44,445 nt of DNA from the NCBI GenBank assembly GCA_946625165.1, contig CAMOSR010000004.1, positions 1 to 44,445 on the forward strand, written 5' to 3'. A program made the translations under genes and the position numbers. The stretch comes from an uncultured Bacillota bacterium. Lineage in GTDB: Bacteria; Bacillota_I; Bacilli_A; RF39; UBA660. Shown piece by piece: positions 38,049 to 44,445 of the stretch. Within the stretch, counting starts at the first letter, position 1; every line of letters starts with the position of its first letter. The notes under the pieces are model-generated. The model saw nothing but the letters and a program-made list of their open reading frames with translations. It searched no databases and was not told where the DNA came from.

Positions 38049-38615
38049 ATGGAAGCAAGACATAAAAACATACTAATTATGGCTTTGATAGCTATTGTTT
38101 TGATAATGGCGGTTGGATATGCGGCATTTACAACAACACTTACTATTAATGGTACGGCTGAAATTTCAACTAAATGGGATATTCATATAAAATCAATTAC
38201 GCCTTCAGCAACTGCTACGGCAACAACTCAAGGTGGAGAGACTGTTTATACTAGTGCCGGAAGTATAAAACATACTATAAAGGACAATTATACAGCTGAA
38301 TTTGAAGCGGTACTTTTGTCACCATCTGAGTACGTAACATACACTGTGGTAGTTGAAAATAGTGGAACTATTAATGCTAAAGTAGCACCTAATGGTATTA
38401 CTTTTAGTGACGCGACTATGGGTACTACTAATCCGACAGATGCAATATTATTTACTTATGAAGGAATTGCTCCTGGTGATCAGTTGAATGCTAATGGTGG
38501 AACTGATACATTCACTGTAACAGCTACATATAATCCTGCAATTACAAGTCAGCCATCAGCTGCGCAACTTGAAAAATCAGTTACTATGACTTTGAACTAT
38601 ATTCAAACAGCTTAA
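38049..38615 (+). CDS. TasA/camelysin-like exported subunit 4
   Basis: MEARHKNILIMALIAIVLIMAVGYAAFTTTLTINGTAEISTKWDIHIKS...LSPSEYVTYTVVVENSG. Confidence 0.75.
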   Translation: MEARHKNILIMALIAIVLIMAVGYAAFTTTLTINGTAEISTKWDIHIKSITPSATATATTQGGETVYTSAGSIKHTIKDNYTAEFEAVLLSPSEYVTYTVVVENSGTINAKVAPNGITFSDATMGTTNPTDAILFTYEGIAPGDQLNANGGTDTFTVTATYNPAITSQPSAAQLEKSVTMTLNYIQTA

Positions 38616-38632
38616 GACTTAAGCTGTTTTTG
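38605..38632 (+). terminator. Intrinsic terminator overlapping the subunit 4 stop codon
   Basis: AAACAGCTTAA-gac-TTAAGCTGTTTTTG. Confidence 0.75.
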
Positions 38633-38678
38633 TGTTTTTATAAATTTGTGTAAAACTAAAAAAAAATTTTTAAAATTA

Positions 38679-38707
38679 TTGTAAATTACGATATGTTATG
38701 CTATAAT
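38679..38707 (+). promoter_or_regulatory. Promoter of the signal peptidase / DUF5305-like operon
   Basis: TTGTAA, 17-nt spacer, TATAAT. Confidence 0.5.
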
Positions 38708-38761
38708 TTATTATAGTAGTGGATAGTGTATGAGAAAGCTGTTCACAAAAGGGGTTATAGC

Positions 38762-39904
38762 ATGAAGAAAAATTTTATAATTTATAGTCTTCTCATTGGT
38801 TATGTGCTCCTTGACACTTTTGTTTTTAGTTCATTGAATTTGCCTTATTATAATGAGATTATAAATCCTGCACTTTGGATAATGATGTGCGGAATATCAA
38901 TATATTTAAGTCAAGATTCAAGTTTAAGAGTTAAGGGAGAGAAGGACAAAACCCAAAGTTTATTAATTGTACTTATTATTTATATCATTATATACTTTTT
39001 GCTGGGTTTAATCTTTGGTTTTGAGAGGACACCTTATTCAAAAGAAATATTTGGCATTTTAAAAAATTTGTGGTCTTTTATTGGAATTTTATTTTTCCAA
39101 GAATTTATAAGAGAAGCATTGATTAAAAATGAAAAGAAGAAAAAAATTAATTATATTTTGATTGTAATAGTGTTTACACTACTTAATATGAATTTCTATA
39201 ATTTTGCTAATCATTTTGCTGATTTACAAACATCATTTACTTATACTTCGTCAGTGATAATTCCAACTATACTTGAAAGCGCAATTTTAACTTATTTGGT
39301 GTATATAGGCGGTGTTAAATTTTCCATCATATATCGAGCGTTTGTCGCTATACCACCATTTATAGTTCCAATTATCCCTGATTTGGATTGGTTTGGTTTG
39401 GCACTTGTTGGAGTTGTGCTACCACTTGCAGTATATGTTTATATGAATTATGTACATGTAAATCGTACTGAAAGACTTTCAAAAAGGGAAAGACGTAAGT
39501 ATAATCCGGCAGTTTATGTCCCTGTGTTTGCATTTATTGCTTTACTTGCTGGGTTTGTTATTGGACTGTTTAAATACCAACCAATTGCTGTGATGTCTGG
39601 TAGTATGTCACCAACGTTTAACAGAGGAGATGCAGTTGTTATTAAAAAACTTGATACTCAAGATAAAAATGAACTAGAAGTTGGAGATATAATTCAGTTT
39701 GTAAGCGGAACTAAATATGTTATCCATAGGATAGTTGATGTCACTAATGATGATTATGGCAATAAACTATTTATCACAAAAGGTGATCATAATAATACAA
39801 TTGATATTGACAAGGTTCATTTAGAAAATGTAAAAGGAAAGGTAACGTTTGTTGTACCATTTATTGGTTATCCATCAGTATGGCTTAGTGGTGCAATTTC
39901 ATAA
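38762..39904 (+). CDS. SipW/ER-type signal peptidase I (S26B) with N-terminal multi-TM region
   Basis: C-terminal VMSGSMSPTFNRGDAVVIKK...KYVIHRIVDV...ITKGDHNNTID (Ser/His/Asp pattern); ~275 aa hydrophobic N-terminal part. Confidence 0.85.
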   Translation: MKKNFIIYSLLIGYVLLDTFVFSSLNLPYYNEIINPALWIMMCGISIYLSQDSSLRVKGEKDKTQSLLIVLIIYIIIYFLLGLIFGFERTPYSKEIFGILKNLWSFIGILFFQEFIREALIKNEKKKKINYILIVIVFTLLNMNFYNFANHFADLQTSFTYTSSVIIPTILESAILTYLVYIGGVKFSIIYRAFVAIPPFIVPIIPDLDWFGLALVGVVLPLAVYVYMNYVHVNRTERLSKRERRKYNPAVYVPVFAFIALLAGFVIGLFKYQPIAVMSGSMSPTFNRGDAVVIKKLDTQDKNELEVGDIIQFVSGTKYVIHRIVDVTNDDYGNKLFITKGDHNNTIDIDKVHLENVKGKVTFVVPFIGYPSVWLSGAIS

Positions 39905-39921
39905 GAAGGGGAGAATAATGT

Positions 39922-41043
39922 ATGAAAAAACAAAAAGATGAAAATAAGATTATTTTGAAACAGTGGGTAAGGGTATTTTTGCTAATTGCTGTTATTGCGA
40001 TTATGGTAGTATCAATTTTCTCAGTTGTTAAAGCCATAAAACCTGATGTGAATACTAGAAAAAAACTATATTCTTATAATTATAATACTAGTATGGATTA
40101 TAGGGTATATTTAAAGAATAATAACTTCTTTAATGTTCCTTATTTAGAAATGAATAGGCAATATATCTCTTCAATTATTGATCATATTGAAGTTGATGCT
40201 AAATATGATTTCCAAAGTACTGAAGATTTAGCGTATAGTTATAGCTATTCACTTATAGCTACAGCTAGAGGTATGGGTGAAGATTCTGATGGTAAGAAGG
40301 TAGATGTTTGGTCAAAAGAATATCCTATTTCTAATTTAGAATCTAATAATGGTACTGGTAAAAACTTTAATATTGCTAAAACTGTAAATTTGGATTACAA
40401 CGCTTATAATCAAATTTTAAGCGATTTCCGTACGCAATTTGGACTTTCAGTGGATGCGCGCGTTGATTTAACTTTCAATGTTAATGTTATGGCAGGTCTT
40501 CCTGGAGAAGCTGAAAAAACATTAAATGAAAGTTATAAAATGGATTTACAATTCCCATTATTAGTACAAACTTTAAGAGTTAGACCAGATTACGTTAATA
40601 CTGGCGGAGATACAATTTATGGAAGTACTAGTAGTGAGAAGGGCATGAATATTCCAATGCTTGCTATAAGTCTTGTGGTATTATGTGTTTCATTAATTGT
40701 TTTTGTTAAATTAGTTAAGAGTTTACTTGCTGTTACAAGAAAATCTGAATATATTTTAGCTGTTAATAAGATAATGAAGGAATATGGCGACATAATTGCT
40801 GAAACTCACAATATGCCAGATTTAAATAAGTATGATGTTGTTAATATTAAGAGTTTTGCTGATATGGTTGATATTGAAGAAGAATTACACTCACCAATTA
40901 TTTACTTCGAAATTGAAGAAAATGCTAAATGTGTATTCTTAATCTTGAATGATAAAACCGCTTACCGATTCTTGCTAAAAGAATCTGACTTCGATCATTT
41001 TGGTAATTCCAATGATGATAGTGAAATGAAACGTTTTGTTTAA
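39922..41043 (+). CDS. DUF5305-like membrane protein
   Basis: N-terminal TM WVRVFLLIAVIAIMVVSIFSVV, beta-rich middle with YNYNTSMDYRVYLKNNNFFNVPYLEMNRQYISSIIDHIEV, second TM IPMLAISLVVLCVSLIVFVKLV. Confidence 0.65.
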   Translation: MKKQKDENKIILKQWVRVFLLIAVIAIMVVSIFSVVKAIKPDVNTRKKLYSYNYNTSMDYRVYLKNNNFFNVPYLEMNRQYISSIIDHIEVDAKYDFQSTEDLAYSYSYSLIATARGMGEDSDGKKVDVWSKEYPISNLESNNGTGKNFNIAKTVNLDYNAYNQILSDFRTQFGLSVDARVDLTFNVNVMAGLPGEAEKTLNESYKMDLQFPLLVQTLRVRPDYVNTGGDTIYGSTSSEKGMNIPMLAISLVVLCVSLIVFVKLVKSLLAVTRKSEYILAVNKIMKEYGDIIAETHNMPDLNKYDVVNIKSFADMVDIEEELHSPIIYFEIEENAKCVFLILNDKTAYRFLLKESDFDHFGNSNDDSEMKRFV

Positions 41044-41048
41044 TTAAA

Positions 41049-41078
41049 ATAGCTACACGGTAATGTGTAGCTATTTTT
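41049..41078. terminator. Terminator between convergent genes
   Basis: ATAGCTACAC-ggtaat-GTGTAGCTATTTTT. Confidence 0.75.
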
Positions 41079-41139
41079 GTGATTAAAAAATTGTGTATTT
41101 TTACTGTAAAAAGTGTATTTTTTATAAAAATGAACTTTT

Positions 41140-43263
41140 TTAGATTTTGGTATTTAGTATTTTTATTATTTCTTCATCTTTTTCATCTAATAGGTTAATT
41201 CTAGTATTAGTATTAATGTTTTCTTTTATTAAATTTATATTTTTTGCGTGCAATATGGTGCAATATTTATCATTTATAATAGGAAACTTATTTCCAAATC
41301 GATCTTTTAATATTAAGTTTTTATTTTTTAGATGAAAGTTTTTGATAATCATTAATTCTAATTTACCATACGTAATTATCTCTGTATTTTTCGTATAATT
41401 TAATATATTATAATTTGGTATTTCTGGCGATAGTGTGACTAATTTGACATTATATTCTTGAAGTAGTTTTACACTTTCACTGTTGGTGATATTTAAGGTA
41501 TAGTCAGTAATTATTTTATTATTTTTATAGTACTTAAATAAGCTTCCTAGTTCATTTATTAACAATCTTTCATTTTTGTATTTTTCAAAATTATTCATAA
41601 TGTTTGGCAGTCTATAATATATATTTAAATTTTTATATTTTTTATATAAATTAAAATTGTCAGTGTATATTATTGTTGCTTTATTTTTTACTTTTAAAAG
41701 TTGTTTTTCATTTCTAACAAAAATGTTCAAGTTTTTACTGTTGTTTTTTATTTTTGTCTTATTATATTTAAAGTTAACTTTGTTGTTTGATGATGTTTTT
41801 TTAGTGATTAATTCTTCTATTAAATCATGTCTTAGTGCATTTAAATATTTTAGAGGTATAAATACTTCTTCTATATCTATATCAATATTTTCTATTTCAA
41901 ATGGTGTGTTTCCTAATTTGCTTAGTTTTTCATTAATTACTTCTTTGGTTGTAGGTCTATTGTTTGCTTTTGATAGTGTTATAGATGTTTTGGTTATTGT
42001 GTTTTGACTATCAGAAATTGTTAATGTTAGTGGTTTGTTAATTTTTCCTATTAGTTTGAATTTAATAGGTATTTTTTTATTTTTTACATTATTTATTTCT
42101 TTTATTAAGTGTTTATCTATTGTTTTATTTACATCATCTTTTGTTTTTAAATTTATTTTATTATCTATAATGGCAATATTACCTTTATCTATATGATTTA
42201 CTAAAAGATTTTTTTCATTATATATTTTGTTTACAATCATGCCTTTATTGGTATTAACAAACCTGATGCCATCTTCCATATATAGGTTGTCTGTTAATTT
42301 TATATATATTTTTTTGGAATTTATTTTTATTATTTTACCTAAGGGATAACCTAGATGATTTGAAGTTTTTGTATTATATATGTCTTCGTTAAATAGATAT
42401 CCTGTAGTAAATTTTCTATTAAATAATTTAGATAAATTGATAATTTCTTCTTTTTTAATTTTAGGATTTTTTCCTTGATAATATTCGTCAATTAATCTTC
42501 TATATACTTTTGTTACATATCCAACGTATTCTTTGCTTTTCATTCTTCCTTCAATTTTTAGGCTTGTTATGTTAGAATCTAGTATTTCTTTGATATTGTT
42601 TGCAGTATTTAATTCTTTTGTGCTTAAAGGAAATTTTATATCTAGTTTTTTATCATTTTCAAAGATTTCATAAGGAAGTCTACAAGAGCCTACACATTTA
42701 CCTCTATTGCCGCTTCGATTTCCATTTAGACTGCTGAAAAGGCATCTACCACTATATGAGACACATAAGGCTCCATGAATAAATATTTCTAAATCAATAT
42801 CTGCTTTTAAATTTTTAATGGTGTTTATATCCATTTCTCTTGCTAAAACGGCTCTCTTAACACCTATTTCTTTTAACATTTTTAAGCATTCATCATTGTG
42901 ACAGTTAATTTGGGTAGAGGCGTGAATTTCTAAGTTTGGAATTAATTTGTGAGTTAAGTTTATCATGCCGATATCTTGCATTATTACAGCATCTATATTT
43001 ATTTCATATAGGTATTTCAAATAGTTTAAACAGTCTTCTATTTCGTCTTCAAAGATGACTGTGTTTACGGCAACATATAATTTTACTCCATATAGGTGGC
43101 AATTATATACAGCTTGTTTCAGCTCTTCTTTGTTAAAATTTTTAGCGAAGGCTCTTGCACTAAAGTTTTCTCCGCCTACATAAATGGCGTCAGCTCCGTT
43201 ATTTATGGCAGAAAAAAGTGTTTCCATATTTCCGGCTGGCGCTAAAAGTTCTACTTTTTTCAT
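41140..43263 (-). CDS. U32 family peptidase
   Basis: MKKVELLAPAGNMETLFSAINNGADAIYVGGENFSARAFAKNF...SYSGRCLFSSLNGNRSGNRGKCVGSCRLPYE; start at 43263 preferred over the longer ORF start. Confidence 0.93.
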   Translation of the reverse strand: MKKVELLAPAGNMETLFSAINNGADAIYVGGENFSARAFAKNFNKEELKQAVYNCHLYGVKLYVAVNTVIFEDEIEDCLNYLKYLYEINIDAVIMQDIGMINLTHKLIPNLEIHASTQINCHNDECLKMLKEIGVKRAVLAREMDINTIKNLKADIDLEIFIHGALCVSYSGRCLFSSLNGNRSGNRGKCVGSCRLPYEIFENDKKLDIKFPLSTKELNTANNIKEILDSNITSLKIEGRMKSKEYVGYVTKVYRRLIDEYYQGKNPKIKKEEIINLSKLFNRKFTTGYLFNEDIYNTKTSNHLGYPLGKIIKINSKKIYIKLTDNLYMEDGIRFVNTNKGMIVNKIYNEKNLLVNHIDKGNIAIIDNKINLKTKDDVNKTIDKHLIKEINNVKNKKIPIKFKLIGKINKPLTLTISDSQNTITKTSITLSKANNRPTTKEVINEKLSKLGNTPFEIENIDIDIEEVFIPLKYLNALRHDLIEELITKKTSSNNKVNFKYNKTKIKNNSKNLNIFVRNEKQLLKVKNKATIIYTDNFNLYKKYKNLNIYYRLPNIMNNFEKYKNERLLINELGSLFKYYKNNKIITDYTLNITNSESVKLLQEYNVKLVTLSPEIPNYNILNYTKNTEIITYGKLELMIIKNFHLKNKNLILKDRFGNKFPIINDKYCTILHAKNINLIKENINTNTRINLLDEKDEEIIKILNTKI

Positions 43264-43307
43264 ATAAAAATTCCTTTCAAAATACGTTTTAATTATACCA
43301 TACTTAA

Positions 43308-43336
43308 TTGACTTATGCATTTAATTATTTTATAAT
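43308..43336 (+). promoter_or_regulatory. Promoter of pilin-like gene
   Basis: TTGACT, 17-nt spacer, TATAAT. Confidence 0.7.
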
Positions 43337-43358
43337 TTATATAGAGTAAGGTGAGGGT

Positions 43359-43736
43359 ATGAAAAAAGGTTTTACACTGGTGGAGTTACTTGCAGTAATA
43401 GTAATTTTAGGCATACTTGGTTTAGTTGTTTATCCATCTGTTATAAGTGTTATAAAAGATGCAAGAGATAGTGCTTATAAAAGCCAGGTAAAGGTAATAG
43501 AAAAAGCATCTAAAGAGTGGGGTGTTGAACATCCTAATAATTTGCCTGAAATTGATAGTGCTACTTCAGTATGGATATCTGTAAGTAAGCTTATTAAAGA
43601 TGGTTATATAAGTAATGATGATGTGGCAAATCCTAAAGGTGATATAAAAAATATGAATGGATGTGTGGAGGTAAAATATGAATCCAACCAGTATACATAT
43701 AGTTATAAGCCTGAGTGTCCGAGTTTACAAAAGTAG
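43359..43736 (+). CDS. Type IV pilin-like / prepilin N-terminal cleavage protein
   Basis: MKKGFTLVELLAVIVILGILGLVVYPSVISVI: canonical class III prepilin signal. Confidence 0.9.
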   Translation: MKKGFTLVELLAVIVILGILGLVVYPSVISVIKDARDSAYKSQVKVIEKASKEWGVEHPNNLPEIDSATSVWISVSKLIKDGYISNDDVANPKGDIKNMNGCVEVKYESNQYTYSYKPECPSLQK

Positions 43737-43769
43737 GCGAGTTATAGTATAATGAAAGTGGTGATTTAA

Positions 43770-44237
43770 ATGAAAAAGTTTATAAAAACGCATAAAAAAC
43801 CTGTTATAATTGGAGTTTCTGTTTTTGTTTTAGTTTTGATTTTATTGGTGGTATGGTTATTTGTTTTACCTAGTTTTAATGGAAACAAGTATGGTGATAG
43901 GTTAAAAGAAGAGAGTAAGCACAAAATATCTAACGAAGTTATTTCTAAAATAAAAGATATGGCGAAGGATAATGATAGTGTTATTAAAATTAGTTATCAT
44001 AAAGAAGGTAGGGTTTTAAATTTTACTATTATTGTTGATAGTAATTTTGGAATTAATCAAGCTAAAGAATTCGCTAGTAGTGTTTTGGGTGAAATAAGTG
44101 AAGATAATCAAAAGTATTATGATGTTCAGTTTTTTATAGATTCAGATGATAAAAATGATGGATATCCTCTAATTGGTTATAAAAGTAAAAATAGTGATGT
44201 AATAAATTATGGAAATGTAGGTGGCAGCGGTGAATAA
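43770..44237 (+). CDS. Hypothetical single-TM membrane-anchored protein
   Basis: MKKFIKTHKKPVIIGVSVFVLVLILLVVWLFVLPSF...; RBS and ORF of 155 aa. Confidence 0.65.
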   Translation: MKKFIKTHKKPVIIGVSVFVLVLILLVVWLFVLPSFNGNKYGDRLKEESKHKISNEVISKIKDMAKDNDSVIKISYHKEGRVLNFTIIVDSNFGINQAKEFASSVLGEISEDNQKYYDVQFFIDSDDKNDGYPLIGYKSKNSDVINYGNVGGSGE

Positions 44238-44445
44238 AAAAGGTAAGCTTGCAATTATAATAGTGGCAGCAGCTATTATTCTTTTTGGTGTAATTTATTT
44301 TTTCACTAATGAGGATAAAAATAATTCTCTTACGATTATTGAGAAAAAGTGGATTGAAAACAATAAGAATAAGGTTATAGATTTAGCTGTTTTAAATGGT
44401 GTTCCCATAGTTAACTATAATGGTAGTGGTTTGTTTTTTGATTTT
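44230..44445 (+). CDS. Partial N-terminal-TM exported protein, possibly a substrate-binding-like protein (runs off the window end)
   Basis: GTG start: VNKKGKLAIIIVAAAIILFGVIYFFTNEDKNNSLTIIEKKWIENNKNKVIDLAVLNGVPIVNYNGSGLFFDF; overlaps the upstream stop by 8 nt. Confidence 0.5.
   Translation, partial: MNKKGKLAIIIVAAAIILFGVIYFFTNEDKNNSLTIIEKKWIENNKNKVIDLAVLNGVPIVNYNGSGLFFDF

Noticed and set aside
41147-42007. Plus-strand ORFs 41147-41335 and 41657-42007
   Set aside because: Antisense shadows of the U32 peptidase gene.

Overview
AT-rich chromosomal window from what looks like a Firmicutes/Mollicutes-related (uncultured gut Bacilli-like) bacterium; taxonomy is inferred only from composition and protein style. 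Most of it is housekeeping: a sortase fragment, ruvA-ruvB-queA, miaA, T-box/pheS-pheT, tRNA-Cys, a glycosyltransferase, an LCP-PASTA protein, gltX, a CIRCE-controlled hsp20, a peroxide/thiol operon (gpx-ohrR-like-trxA-trxB), tRNA-Gly, a P-type ATPase, a DraG-like protein, dinB, tex, uppP, T-box/argS, a U32 peptidase and a pilin-like protein. The most interesting accessory element is at 33.98-41.04 kb. It holds four small TasA/camelysin-like exported proteins sharing an N-terminus ([GA][YF]AAFxTxLxINGTAxIxxxW), followed by an ER-type (Ser/His) signal peptidase fused to a large multi-TM N-terminal region, then a DUF5305-like two-TM protein. A fifth, distant member at 4.28 kb joins the same N-terminus to a Cys-rich pilin-like C-terminus. 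I read this as a candidate multi-subunit surface-fibre system. Other points: SOS-like boxes before ruvA and dinB, an OhrR-like operator, a 12-bp in-frame minisatellite in an Rpn-family nuclease gene, a DraG-like protein lacking canonical metal-binding acids, and several large uncharacterised proteins. All family assignments come from reading motifs, not from database searches.
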